Assembly: GCF_000931445.1 (NCBI RefSeq)
Contig: NZ_CP010849.1
Coordinates: 6,510,001-6,574,000, forward strand
Direction: 5' to 3'
Length of the DNA stretch: 64,000 nucleotides
Source: Streptomyces cyaneogriseus subsp. noncyanogenus
Lineage (GTDB): Bacteria; Actinomycetota; Actinomycetes; Streptomycetales; Streptomycetaceae
Shown here: in pieces, positions 7,439 to 16,271 of the stretch
How the letters are laid out: each line of letters starts with the position of its first letter
Position numbering within the stretch: the stretch's first letter is position 1
Notes under the pieces: model-generated
What the model was told of the DNA's origin: nothing
The model's input: only the letters and a program-made list of their open reading frames with translations
Databases searched by the model: none
Made by a program: the position numbers and the translations under genes

Positions 7439-8449
7439 ATGACAATCACTGTGGGAATCAACGGCTTCGGCCGCATCGGCCGTAGCTACTTCCGTGCCCT
7501 GCTCGCGTCCGGCGCCGACATCCGCGTGGCCGCGGTCAACGACCTGACCGACGCGAAGGCCCTGGCGAACCTGCTGAAGTACGACAGCGTGTACGGGCCG
7601 CTGCCGCAGGAGGTCGTGGCGGAAGGCTCGTCGCTCAGGGTCGGGGACACCGTGGTCGAGGTCCTCGGTGAGCGCGACCCCGCACAGTTGCCCTGGGGCC
7701 GTCTCGGGGTCGACGTGGTCATCGAGTCGACGGGCGTGTTCAACGACGCCGCCAAGGCCCGGAAGCACATCGACGCCGGGGCCTCGAAGGTGGTCGTCTC
7801 CGCCGCGGCGAAGAACGCGGACCTCACCCTCGTCTACGGGGTCAACGACAACCTGTACGACCCCGAGAAGCACACCATCGTCTCCAACGCCTCGTGTACG
7901 ACGAACTGCCTGGCTCCGATGGCCCGGGTGCTCGACGACGCGCTCGGCATCGAGTGCGGCACCATGACCACGATCCACGCCTACACGCAGGACCAGAACC
8001 TCCAGGACGGCCCGCACGCCGACCCCCGGCGTGCCCGCGCGGCCAACCTCAGCACCATCCCGACCACCACCAACGCCGCCAGTGCGATCGGCCTGGTGCT
8101 CCCGAGCCTGCAGGGCAAGCTCGACGGGTTCTCGGTGCGGGTGCCCGTCCCCGTCGGCTCGCTGACCGACCTGACCGTCCGGGTGGGCCGCGAGACGACG
8201 GTGGAGGAGGTCAACTCGCTGTTCCGCAAGGCGGCCGACGGCGACCTCGCGCGGATCCTGCGCTACACCGCGGACCCGGTGGTCTCGGCGGACATCGTCA
8301 GGGACCCGGCCTCGTGCATCTTCGACTCCCTGCTCACGCAGGTCATCGACGGCCGCCACGTGCACGTCTTCGGCTGGTACGACAACGAGTGGGGCTTCTC
8401 CAACCGCCTCATCGACACGACCAAGCTGGTCGCGGGCGTGACCGACTGA
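7439..8449 (+). CDS. gap1: Pentalenolactone-resistant glyceraldehyde-3-phosphate dehydrogenase
   Basis: A 336-residue GAPDH with the NAD-binding opening GINGFGRIGR, catalytic C153 in SNASCTTNCL and H180 in TIHAYTQDQ, and the C-terminal WYDNEWGFSNR motif. Pentalenolactone inactivates ordinary GAPDH by alkylating the active-site cysteine. Producers carry an insensitive isozyme, gap1, at the end of the cluster. Genomic context (MarR gene on one side, penM and penH on the other) supports this being the resistance isozyme rather than the housekeeping enzyme. The specific substitutions giving insensitivity cannot be read without an alignment. Two strong hairpins follow the stop codon, so gap1 probably forms its own transcript. 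Confidence 0.9.
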   Translation: MTITVGINGFGRIGRSYFRALLASGADIRVAAVNDLTDAKALANLLKYDSVYGPLPQEVVAEGSSLRVGDTVVEVLGERDPAQLPWGRLGVDVVIESTGVFNDAAKARKHIDAGASKVVVSAAAKNADLTLVYGVNDNLYDPEKHTIVSNASCTTNCLAPMARVLDDALGIECGTMTTIHAYTQDQNLQDGPHADPRRARAANLSTIPTTTNAASAIGLVLPSLQGKLDGFSVRVPVPVGSLTDLTVRVGRETTVEEVNSLFRKAADGDLARILRYTADPVVSADIVRDPASCIFDSLLTQVIDGRHVHVFGWYDNEWGFSNRLIDTTKLVAGVTD

Positions 8450-8486
8450 CCGAGTGACGGACTGGGCCGGGGTCGGCACGGCGGGG

Positions 8487-8546
8487 GAGCCGGGCCGCCT
8501 TCGGGCCCGGCTCGCTGCCGGCGGGTCGGGGGGCTCGCCGGCAGCG
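8487..8546 (+). terminator. Tandem hairpins after gap1
   Basis: Two perfect GC-rich stem-loops start 38 nt after the gap1 stop. The first pairs 8487-8496 with 8504-8513 (GAGCCGGGCC arm), and the second pairs 8513-8523 with 8536-8546 (CTGCCGGCG core). No U-tract follows, as is usual in Streptomyces terminators. They separate gap1 from penM. The rest of the 378-nt gap (8547-8792) holds AT-richer sequence in which I see no gene. Confidence 0.6.
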
Positions 8547-8792
8547 AGGGGGGCCCGGCTCGTGCGTGCCGCGCCGGACGGCCAAGGGAGTGCCTCCCCG
8601 GCCGAGTCGGCACAATTCTCCATCTTTAGACGAGTGGGGATTCAACTCATTACCGACCGGAAAGTCGGGCCATTGCGCCGGAAGGCGCCGTGCGCGATAT
8701 CCATTCCGCGCTATCGGCGGCCGGTAGCGCGTCGGCCGTAACGGTCGGTCTACGCCGACTCGGCCGGTGAAATCCCTGATTCCGGCTACTTA

Positions 8793-8827
8793 TTGACATG
8801 AACATCTAACCGTGTGAGCATGGCCGC
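8793..8827 (+). promoter_or_regulatory. Predicted penM promoter giving a leaderless transcript
   Basis: TTGACA at 8793-8798 is a consensus -35. A GAGCAT hexamer at 8816-8821 gives a 17-nt spacer. Start of transcription would fall at about the penM ATG (8828), and no Shine-Dalgarno sequence is visible before that ATG. The -10 is weak, so an activator such as PenR may be needed. Confidence 0.45.
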
Positions 8828-10024
8828 ATGACGGAACTTCCGAGGTTACCGTTCGATAATCCAGACATTATCGGCATCGCGCCCCAGATGCTCGCGCTGC
8901 AGAAGGAGGGGCCGATCGCCAGGGTGCGCACCGCCGGTGAGGATGCCTGGCTGGTCACCCGCTACGACGAGGTGAGGACGCTCCTCGCCGACCGTCGGCT
9001 CGCCCTCAGCAATCCCTACCCGGAGCGGACGACCAAGAGCGCGGCCAGGGCTTTCATGGTCGCGCTGATGGCCGGAGACGACCACCACACCGAGGCCCCC
9101 CGGCACGCGCAGATGCGCGCCCTGCTGGTGCCCCGGTTCTCCACCCGCCGGATGCGCCTGATGAAGGCCCGGATCGAGCAGCATGTGGACGAGCTGCTCG
9201 ACGAGTTGGCCGCCAGCACTCCGCCGGTCGACCTGCACCGTGCGCTGTCGTTCCCGTTGCCGACCATGGTGGTCTGCGATCTGCTCGGCGTGCCGTTGGC
9301 CGACCGGGAGCGGTTCGGGCAGTGGGCGCGAGGCACATTCGACCAGAGCGACAACCAGCATTCGGCGAACACCTTTCAACAGGTGGTCGACTACATGACG
9401 GAACTGGTGGCGCGCAAGCGAACCGAGCCGGGCGACGACATCCTGTCCGAGCTGATCGCCGATAAAGACCACACACTGTCCGATGCGGAGATTGCCCACC
9501 TGGGCAACGCGGTGCTCTTGTTCGGCTACGAGACCACCATTGTGCGCATCGATCTGGGTACCTTGCTGCTGCTGCGCAATCCGGCCCAGCGGGCCCTGCT
9601 GGCCGAAAAACCAGAACTCGCGCCGGCCGCGGTCGAGGAAATCCTGCGGCTGGGCGTGGGCGGCAACGGATCGAACGCGATAATCCCCCGTTACGCGCAC
9701 AGCGACATCACCGTCGGCGACACGGTGATCCGGGCCGGGGACGCGGTGATGCTGGCCATCGGTGCGGCCAACTACGACGAGCGGGCATACCCCGGCGCCG
9801 ACCTGTTCGACCTGACCCGGGAAAAGCCCAAGTCGCACATGGCCTTCGGGCACGGCGCCCGGCACTGTATCGGCCGCACGCTGGCCCGGATCGAGCTGAC
9901 CGCGGTGTTCGAGCGGCTGTTCCGCAGACTGCCCGATCTGCGGCTCGCGGTACCCGAGGAGTCGCTGCGCTGGCAGGAGCACCGCATCACCGGCGGGTTC
10001 GATGAGATCCCCGTCACCTTCTGA
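8828..10024 (+). CDS. penM: Cytochrome P450 CYP161C-type pentalenolactone synthase
   Basis: A 398-residue soluble P450 that should catalyse the last step, oxidative rearrangement of pentalenolactone F to pentalenolactone. The heme-binding loop is FGHGARHCIG with C347 as ligand, and the K-helix is EEILR. M77, M81 and F232, the three residues reported as critical for the unusual carbocation chemistry of S. arenae PntM, are all present at identical numbering; F232 precedes the I-helix motif GYETT. Codon 7 is TTA, the rare bldA-dependent leucine codon, and early codons (CTT, AGG, AAT) are less GC-biased than in neighbours. No ribosome site is visible; a TTGACA promoter suggests leaderless translation. 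Confidence 0.95.
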   Translation: MTELPRLPFDNPDIIGIAPQMLALQKEGPIARVRTAGEDAWLVTRYDEVRTLLADRRLALSNPYPERTTKSAARAFMVALMAGDDHHTEAPRHAQMRALLVPRFSTRRMRLMKARIEQHVDELLDELAASTPPVDLHRALSFPLPTMVVCDLLGVPLADRERFGQWARGTFDQSDNQHSANTFQQVVDYMTELVARKRTEPGDDILSELIADKDHTLSDAEIAHLGNAVLLFGYETTIVRIDLGTLLLLRNPAQRALLAEKPELAPAAVEEILRLGVGGNGSNAIIPRYAHSDITVGDTVIRAGDAVMLAIGAANYDERAYPGADLFDLTREKPKSHMAFGHGARHCIGRTLARIELTAVFERLFRRLPDLRLAVPEESLRWQEHRITGGFDEIPVTF

Positions 10025-10273
10025 GCGGCGTCGCACGCACGAAGACCGCAGCCGTCCACCGTTCATGGTCACAGGTGGCACAAGCCGCACGTCCCGGCCG
10101 TGCGCACCGGGTCGTCCCTCCCGCCGGTTCCGGCCCCCACCCTCCTGAACGGCAGCGCCGCCGTCCCCGGCGGTCGTCCCTCGTCACCTCCACCTCACCC
10201 GGCGCCATCGAAGCCGTCGGCCCGCCCGGATGTTCGACGCCCCCACGCACAGACGTCACGAGGACAAGGAACC

Positions 10274-11125
10274 ATGACGGAGACTTTCAGCGACTACGTC
10301 GACTGCACGCCTCTTCTCGACGACCGTGAGGCCATCGACCGGTTCTACGACGAGCACGGCTACCTCTATCTGCGCGGCGCCCTGGACCGGGAACTCGTGC
10401 GGACCGCCGCCGAGCAGATGCTCGAGGGCCTGATCGCACTCGGCCACGCCGCCCCCGGCACCACGCTGGACACCCTCACCATCGAGTCCTTCGAGGCGGT
10501 CGACGAGGTGGCGATGCACGACTACGTCAAGTACGACGACCTGTGGAACCACCCCTCGACCCTCAAGGTCTGGGAGAAGGTCTTCGGCGAGCCCGTCTTC
10601 GTCTTCAAGTCGACGACGATCCGCTACTACCCCTCCGCCGCGGGCTCCGCGGAGCCGAGCTTCCTGACGCCGCTGCACCAGGACGGCTTCTACATCGGCC
10701 CGAACAAGGACTTCCGCACCGCCTGGGTGCCGCTGCTCCCGACGACCCGGGACATAGGCGGGGTCGCCGTCGCCGACGGCAGCCACAAGAAGGGCCCGCG
10801 CGAGCACGTCGTCACCGAGAACTTCCGCCGCTTCGGCCACCCCGTGCGCGGCATCCCGCCGGAGCGGCTCGGCGCGGACGAGCCGCTGCTGTTCTCGCCG
10901 ATGCAGCCGGGCGACGTGATCCTCTTCCACGCCTTCATGTGCCACAAGTCCATACCGAACGTCTCGGTGAACCCGGCCGGCATGCGGATGTCGATGGACA
11001 CCCGCATCCAACCCGCCGCCTCGCACCGCGGGTTCAACGCCCTGACCCCCTGGCCGGAGTCCGCGAAGGACCCCTCCAAGGGAGTCATGTCGAAGATCAC
11101 CGGCACCCCCGCCACCGTCGAGTAG
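10274..11125 (+). CDS. penH: 1-deoxypentalenic acid 11-beta-hydroxylase (Fe(II)/2-oxoglutarate dioxygenase)
   Basis: A 283-residue PhyH-family enzyme that hydroxylates 1-deoxypentalenic acid at C-11. The iron ligands are H135 and D137 (LHQDGF) and distal H224 (FMCHKS). These lie two positions before the PtlH ligands H137, D139 and H226, so the enzyme is nearly collinear with PtlH. Arginines downstream (RMSMDTR) are candidates for 2-oxoglutarate binding. An AAGGA box sits just before the ATG. The 249-nt gap before it is the penM-penH intergenic region; I see no clear promoter hexamers or palindrome there apart from a weak 6-bp stem (CGCACG/CGTGCG) after penM. Confidence 0.94.
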   Translation: MTETFSDYVDCTPLLDDREAIDRFYDEHGYLYLRGALDRELVRTAAEQMLEGLIALGHAAPGTTLDTLTIESFEAVDEVAMHDYVKYDDLWNHPSTLKVWEKVFGEPVFVFKSTTIRYYPSAAGSAEPSFLTPLHQDGFYIGPNKDFRTAWVPLLPTTRDIGGVAVADGSHKKGPREHVVTENFRRFGHPVRGIPPERLGADEPLLFSPMQPGDVILFHAFMCHKSIPNVSVNPAGMRMSMDTRIQPAASHRGFNALTPWPESAKDPSKGVMSKITGTPATVE

Positions 11126-11183
11126 CGTTGTTGCCCCGCACCCTCCTCCACCGTCCCCCCACACACGCCCGGGTAGGCAGCGC

Positions 11184-12638
11184 ATGACGAAAGGCGAGGG
11201 CCTCCCCCCTCTGAAGGAGCCCGACGCGACACCGCAGCCCTCGGCCGGCACCGAACCGGCCGCCGCGGGGCTCAGCGGCATCGGCCTCGTGGTGGTACTC
11301 ATCGGATACGCCCTGTCCATCGTGGACGCCTCCATCGTCAATGTGGCGCTGACGTCGATCAGCGACGACCTCCACGGCGGCCCCGCCGCACTGGAGCTGG
11401 TGGTGTCCGGTTACGGCCTCACCTACGCCCTCGGCCTGGTGCTGGGCGGACGGCTGGGCGACGCCTTCGGCAGACGGCGGCTGTACGCCTACGGCCTCGC
11501 GGCGTTCACCGCCACCTCGGCGCTGTGCGGACTCGCCCCGACCATCGAGTTCCTCGTCGTGGCCCGGCTGCTGCAGGGCGCCGCCGCCGCCATGCTCGTA
11601 CCCCAGGTGCTGGCGACGATCCAGGCGGCCACCGAGGGCCAGGCGCGTGCCCGTGCGATCGGCAGGTACGGCGCGACCGCGGCCCTCGGCATGGTCGTCG
11701 GGCAGATCCTGGGCGGACTGCTGGTCTCGCTGGACGTCGCCGGGATGGGCTGGCGGACGGTCTTCATGATCAATGTGCCGATCGGGGTGGCCGCGCTGCT
11801 GGCCGTCCGGCGCGTCCCCGCGACCAAGGCCGACAGGAAGCCGGGCTTCGACCCGGCGGGCACCGCGCTGTTCGGTGTCACCATGGTCTGTGTCCTGGCC
11901 GTGGTCGTGGCCGGCCCCGACCTGGGCTGGCCGCTGTGGCTGTGGTCGCTGCTCGCGGTCGCTGCGGTGGGGACGCTGGTGCTGGCGCGGGCCGAACGCG
12001 CCCTGGAGGCGCGGGGCGGCTCACCGCTGCTGTCCCCGTCGGTGCTCTCCCATCCGGGGATGCGCAGAGGGCTGGCGGCGATGGTGCCGTTCTCGGCCGG
12101 CTTCGGCGCCTTCCTGTTCGTCTACGCGCTGGTCGCCCAGGGACACTTCGGCTTCGACGGGCTCGCCTCCGGCGGGGTGCTGACGCCGTTCGCCGTGGCG
12201 TTCTTCGCGGTGACGCTGTTCACCCCGAGGATCGCGGCGGCCCTGGGCGGCCGGATCGTCACCCTGGGCGCCCTCGTCCAGGGCATCGGCCTGCTGATGC
12301 TGGCGCTGGTGATCTGGCTGGGCTGGCCGCGTCCCTCCCTGGCCCTCGTGCTCGTCGGGATCGGTCTCTTCGGCGTGGGCGCGGCGCTGACCGGCCCGAC
12401 ACTGTTCCGGATGATCCTCGCCGACGTACCCCGCGCGCAGGCCGGCATGGGCAGCGGTGTGCTGGTGACCAGCCAGCAGATGGCGACCGCGCTGGGCGCG
12501 ACCGTCGGCGGAACCCTCTACGTCTCCCTGGACGGGTGGCTGTCGACGGCGGCGGCGGCCGTGCTCGTGCTCGTCCTGCTGACGTGTTTCGCGGTGACCG
12601 TTCTCGTGATCAGTCTGAAGCTCCCCGACCCGAGCTGA
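11184..12638 (+). CDS. penG: Pentalenolactone exporter, MFS DHA2 family
   Basis: A 484-residue membrane transporter of the 14-helix drug:H+ antiporter type. After a polar N-terminus (residues 1-28) it shows the first helix with D-A-S-I-V-N-V-A (DHA2 motif), the loop motif GGRLGDAFGRRR between helices 2 and 3, and an R-LLQGAAAAMLVPQ motif in helix 4. It is inserted between penH and penF in the same orientation, as ptlG/penG is in known clusters, and probably exports the product as part of self-protection. The ribosome site is weak. It starts 58 nt after penH. Confidence 0.88.
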   Translation: MTKGEGLPPLKEPDATPQPSAGTEPAAAGLSGIGLVVVLIGYALSIVDASIVNVALTSISDDLHGGPAALELVVSGYGLTYALGLVLGGRLGDAFGRRRLYAYGLAAFTATSALCGLAPTIEFLVVARLLQGAAAAMLVPQVLATIQAATEGQARARAIGRYGATAALGMVVGQILGGLLVSLDVAGMGWRTVFMINVPIGVAALLAVRRVPATKADRKPGFDPAGTALFGVTMVCVLAVVVAGPDLGWPLWLWSLLAVAAVGTLVLARAERALEARGGSPLLSPSVLSHPGMRRGLAAMVPFSAGFGAFLFVYALVAQGHFGFDGLASGGVLTPFAVAFFAVTLFTPRIAAALGGRIVTLGALVQGIGLLMLALVIWLGWPRPSLALVLVGIGLFGVGAALTGPTLFRMILADVPRAQAGMGSGVLVTSQQMATALGATVGGTLYVSLDGWLSTAAAAVLVLVLLTCFAVTVLVISLKLPDPS

Positions 12639-12740
12639 CACCCGCGCCCCCCTCGAACGGCGCGATCCGATCCACACCTTCTCGTCGGCAGCGGCACGCC
12701 GTCCCGCGGCGTGCCCGCGCGCAGAAGCGGAGAGAGCCAA

Positions 12741-13565
12741 GTGCAGTTCCGGACCAGGACAGCCGTGGTGACCGGCGCGGCCAGCGGCATCGGCCTCGCC
12801 CTCAGCGCCCGCTTCGCACGGGCCGGCGCCCGGGTGGTGATGGCGGACGTCGCAGGCGACGCCCTGCACCGCCGGGCCGCCGAACTCACCGCACAGGACG
12901 CCCAGGTCACCGCGGTGACCGCCGACCTGACCGACCCGGACGCCGTCGAACAGCTCGCGGACCGGGCGTTCGGCCTGCTCGGCGACGTGGACGTGGTGTG
13001 CAACAACGCCGGGGTCCTCGGCCCCGTGGGACAGCCCCTGTGGGAGGTGCCGCTGGAACGGATGCGGCAGGTCTTCGAGGTGAACCACTGGGCGCACGTC
13101 CTGGTGGCCCGCGCCTTCGTCCCCCGGCTGCTGGAGCGCGGCCGGCCCGCCCATCTGATCCACACCGCCTCGATGTCCGCCTTCGTCGTCGGCGCCGGCA
13201 GCGCCGCCTACGCCGCCTCCAAACACGCCGACCTCGCGGTCGCCCGCAGTCTGCGCGCCGATCTGCGGGGCACCGGCATCCGGGTGTCGGTGCTGTGTCC
13301 CGGCCGGGTCGACACCCCCATGGTCCAGGGCCTGACGGCCCCGCGCGGCGCGGGCGGCGACACCACGGTGAGCGCCGAGGACGTCGCCGGGCTCGTGTGG
13401 GAGGCCCTCGGCACCGACCGCTTCTACCTCTTCAGCAACTCCGACGCGCCGCAGCGGCTGCGCGACCAGTTCGACGACGTACGGCGTCATGTTTCCCTTC
13501 CGCCCCCTTCCCCCGAGGAGGAGCCGTGGCCCGCGCCGAAAGCGACGACCGCGATGAAACCCTGA
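12741..13565 (+). CDS. penF: 1-deoxy-11-beta-hydroxypentalenic acid dehydrogenase (SDR)
   Basis: A 274-residue short-chain dehydrogenase that oxidises the 11-hydroxyl to the ketone. The nucleotide-binding TGAASGIG motif is at the N-terminus, followed by NNAGV, the catalytic serine region (TASMS) and Y157-x3-K161. The GTG at 12741 is chosen because the NAD-binding strand starts a few residues later and a GGAGAG box precedes it. The last 40 bp overlap the start of penE, so the two are translationally coupled. The C-terminus (PPPSPEEEPWP) corresponds to the penE ribosome-binding region. Confidence 0.93.
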   Translation: MQFRTRTAVVTGAASGIGLALSARFARAGARVVMADVAGDALHRRAAELTAQDAQVTAVTADLTDPDAVEQLADRAFGLLGDVDVVCNNAGVLGPVGQPLWEVPLERMRQVFEVNHWAHVLVARAFVPRLLERGRPAHLIHTASMSAFVVGAGSAAYAASKHADLAVARSLRADLRGTGIRVSVLCPGRVDTPMVQGLTAPRGAGGDTTVSAEDVAGLVWEALGTDRFYLFSNSDAPQRLRDQFDDVRRHVSLPPPSPEEEPWPAPKATTAMKP

Positions 13566-15337
13566 CCATCGACCTGGAAGCGGTGAGGGAGAAATACCGG
13601 CAGGAACGCGACAAGCGCAGCGTCGGCCGCACCTACCAGTTCGCCCGCGGTGACTTCAGCCGCTACGCGCGCGACCCCTACACCGAGCGGCAGGAGCGCG
13701 AGCCGCTCACCGACGAGGTGGACGTCGCCGTCGTCGGCGCCGGCATCGGCGGCCTGCTGACCGGCGCCCACCTGCGCATGGAGACCGGCCTGGAGCGCAT
13801 CCGGCTGATCGACGAGGCCGGCGACGTCGGCGGCACCTGGTACTGGAACCGCTTCCCCGGCGTCCGGTGCGACGTCGAGAGCTACATCTACATGCCGCTG
13901 CTCGAAGAGATCGGCACCATACCCACCGAGAAGTACTCCACCGGGCCCGAGATCTTCGCCCACCTCCAGAAGATCGCCCACAAGTACGACCTCTACCGCG
14001 ACGCCCTCTTCCAGACCGGCGTCACCGAGCTGCGCTGGGACGAGGCCGCCGGGAGATGGCTGGTGAGCACCGACCGCGGGGATCTGATCCGGGCCCGGTA
14101 CGTGGCCATGTCGATCGGTCTGATGCACCGGCCCAAACTCCCCAAGCTGCCGGGCCTGGACACCTTCGCCGGGCACTCCTTCCACACCAGCCGCTGGGAC
14201 TTCGACTACACCGGCGGCGACAGCACCGGCGGGCTGACCAAGCTGAAGGACAAGACGGTCGGTGTCATCGGCACCGGCTCGACGACCGTCCAGCTCGCCC
14301 CGCACCTCGCCGAGTGGGCCGGGCAGCTCGTCATCTTCCAGCGCACCCCGGCCGCGGTCGACGTGCGCGGCAACCGGCCCACCCCGCCCGACTGGGCGGA
14401 GAGCCTCGAACCGGGCTGGCAGCAGCGCCGGATGGAGAACTTCCACGCGCTGACCTCCGGTGTCCCGCAGGACGAGGACCTGGTCCAGGACCGCTGGACC
14501 CAGACCACGGCCAAACTGGCCGCCGCCATCCTGCCCACCGGCGACACCGGGGGCGACCCGAAGGAGCGGGCGCTCGCGGCCGAACGGGCCGACTTCCTCA
14601 AGATGGAGGAGCTGCGCGCCCGCATCGACAACGTCGTCACCGACCCCGCGACCGCCGCCGCCCTCAAGCCGTACTACCGCGTGTACTGCAAGCGGCCCTG
14701 CTTCCACGACGAGTACCTCCAGACCTTCAACCGGCCCAATGTGACCCTGGTCGACACCCAGGGCCAGGGCGTGGAGCGGCTCACCCGGACCGCAGTGGTC
14801 GCCAACGGCCGGGAGTACCCGGTCGACTGCCTCGTCTTCGCCACCGGCTACGAGCACGAGTTCGCCGTCCCGTACACCGACCGCGCCGGCTACGACATCA
14901 TCGGCCGCGACGGCCTGAAGCTGTCGGAGAAGTGGGCGGACGGGGCGCGCACCCTGCACGGACTCCAGGTGAACGGCTTCCCCAACTGCTTCATCCTGTC
15001 CAAGATCCAGGCCGGCCGGCACGTCAACATCGCCTACATGCTGAGCGAGCAGACCCGGCACCTCGCGTACATCGTCAAGTCCGTGGAGGAGCGCGGCCAC
15101 CGGGTCGTGGAGGCCTCCGAGGCGGGCGAGAAGGAATGGGTCGAGGAGATCCTCCGGCTCGCCAGCAACGACATCGACTTCCTCGAGAACTGCACCCCCG
15201 GCCTCTACAACAACGAGGGCGACCCGAGCTCACTGCCCCTGCTCAACTCCAGCTACGGCGGCGGCTCGGTGGAGTTCGTGAACATCCTCAGGCGCTGGCG
15301 CGAGGCGGGCGATCTCGCCGGCCTCGAACTGCGCTGA
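13526..15337 (+). CDS. penE: Baeyer-Villiger monooxygenase forming pentalenolactone D
   Basis: A 603-residue FAD/NADPH monooxygenase that inserts oxygen next to the ketone to form the delta-lactone. It has an N-terminal extension of about 65 residues, then the FAD motif GAGIGG (71-76). The type I BVMO fingerprint F214-x-G216-x3-H220-x3-W224 and a second Rossmann motif (GTGSTT) follow. The GTG at 13526 follows a strong GAGGAGGA box inside the penF end. Long open frame extends upstream of this GTG but is only the shadow of penF and penG. PenE/PntE give pentalenolactone D, PtlE gives the neo-isomer; the presence of penM favours the former. Confidence 0.94.
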   Translation: MARAESDDRDETLTIDLEAVREKYRQERDKRSVGRTYQFARGDFSRYARDPYTERQEREPLTDEVDVAVVGAGIGGLLTGAHLRMETGLERIRLIDEAGDVGGTWYWNRFPGVRCDVESYIYMPLLEEIGTIPTEKYSTGPEIFAHLQKIAHKYDLYRDALFQTGVTELRWDEAAGRWLVSTDRGDLIRARYVAMSIGLMHRPKLPKLPGLDTFAGHSFHTSRWDFDYTGGDSTGGLTKLKDKTVGVIGTGSTTVQLAPHLAEWAGQLVIFQRTPAAVDVRGNRPTPPDWAESLEPGWQQRRMENFHALTSGVPQDEDLVQDRWTQTTAKLAAAILPTGDTGGDPKERALAAERADFLKMEELRARIDNVVTDPATAAALKPYYRVYCKRPCFHDEYLQTFNRPNVTLVDTQGQGVERLTRTAVVANGREYPVDCLVFATGYEHEFAVPYTDRAGYDIIGRDGLKLSEKWADGARTLHGLQVNGFPNCFILSKIQAGRHVNIAYMLSEQTRHLAYIVKSVEERGHRVVEASEAGEKEWVEEILRLASNDIDFLENCTPGLYNNEGDPSSLPLLNSSYGGGSVEFVNILRRWREAGDLAGLELR

Positions 15338-15371
15338 CCACCCCACCCCTCTGCGAAAGGCGGCAACGCCC

Positions 15372-16271
15372 ATGGACGTAACGCCGATACCCGGCGCCGC
15401 TCTCGGCGCCGTCGTGCGCGGCGCCCAAGTCACCGGCGACATGGACAAGACCCAGGTGGAGGAGATCTGGGCGGCGCTCGACGCGCATCTCGTACTCGTC
15501 TTCCGCGGCCACGAGACCCCCTCCTACGAGGAGTTCCTGGCCTTCGGCCGCCGCTTCGGGTACATCCCGAAAACCGGACTGACCAGCGGCGCCCACCCCG
15601 ACCACAACGAGATCCTGATCGTCTCCAACCTGGTCGAGGACGGCCGCAAGATCGGCGTCGGCGACGCCGAGTGGATGGGCTGGCACACCGACTACTCCTT
15701 CCGCCCCTGCGTCTCCCAGGTCGGCTTCCTGGAGGCCGTGGAAGTGCCGTCCTCCGGCGGCGGGGAGACCCTCTTCACCGACATGTACGCCCTGTACGAG
15801 TCGCTGTCGCCCGAGGAGCGCCGGCGCCTGCACACCTACCGGGTCCGCCACGCCCTGCGCACCGGGTACGAGGAGACCATCGAGGAGGAGCTCCAGGGCG
15901 AGGTGTCCCTCGGCGAGAGCGCCGAGCGGATCCAGCCCGAGGACGGCACCTCCACCATCCACCCGCTGATCGCCCGCAATCCGCGCACCGGCCGCCAGTC
16001 GGTCTACGTCAGCACCCTGAACACCAAGCGGATCGTGGACCTCGCCCCCGACGACAGCCGCAAGCTGCTCGACGAACTGCTGTCGCACGCGGGCAAGCCC
16101 CAGTACACCTACACCCACACCTGGCAGCCCGGGGACATCGTCATGTGGGACCAGCTCGGCACCGTCCACGCCAAGCAGCCCTTCGACCCGGCCGAACGGC
16201 GCATCATGCGCCAGGTCGTCAGCATCTTCGACGATCCGACCGACCCCTGGCACGCGGAGGCCGCCGCATGA
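15372..16271 (+). CDS. penD: Pentalenolactone D dioxygenase (TauD-family Fe/2-oxoglutarate enzyme)
   Basis: A 299-residue TauD-type dioxygenase that in PenD/PntD desaturates pentalenolactone D to E and epoxidises E to F. Iron ligands are H105 and D107 (GWHTDYS) and distal H266 (GTVHAKQ), with R in the ERRIMRQV segment binding the 2-oxoglutarate carboxylate. A GAAAGG box precedes the ATG. The stop codon overlaps the penB start (ATGA), indicating coupled translation. The assignment to both oxidations comes from knowledge of the orthologues. Confidence 0.94.
   Translation: MDVTPIPGAALGAVVRGAQVTGDMDKTQVEEIWAALDAHLVLVFRGHETPSYEEFLAFGRRFGYIPKTGLTSGAHPDHNEILIVSNLVEDGRKIGVGDAEWMGWHTDYSFRPCVSQVGFLEAVEVPSSGGGETLFTDMYALYESLSPEERRRLHTYRVRHALRTGYEETIEEELQGEVSLGESAERIQPEDGTSTIHPLIARNPRTGRQSVYVSTLNTKRIVDLAPDDSRKLLDELLSHAGKPQYTYTHTWQPGDIVMWDQLGTVHAKQPFDPAERRIMRQVVSIFDDPTDPWHAEAAA

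Noticed and set aside
11525..15337. A 1270-codon open frame that could be read as a long fusion ending in the Baeyer-Villiger monooxygenase
   Set aside because: The first 667 codons are Arg/Pro/Gly-rich shadow sequence opposite the frames of penG and penF; homology starts at GTG 13526 after a strong ribosome site.
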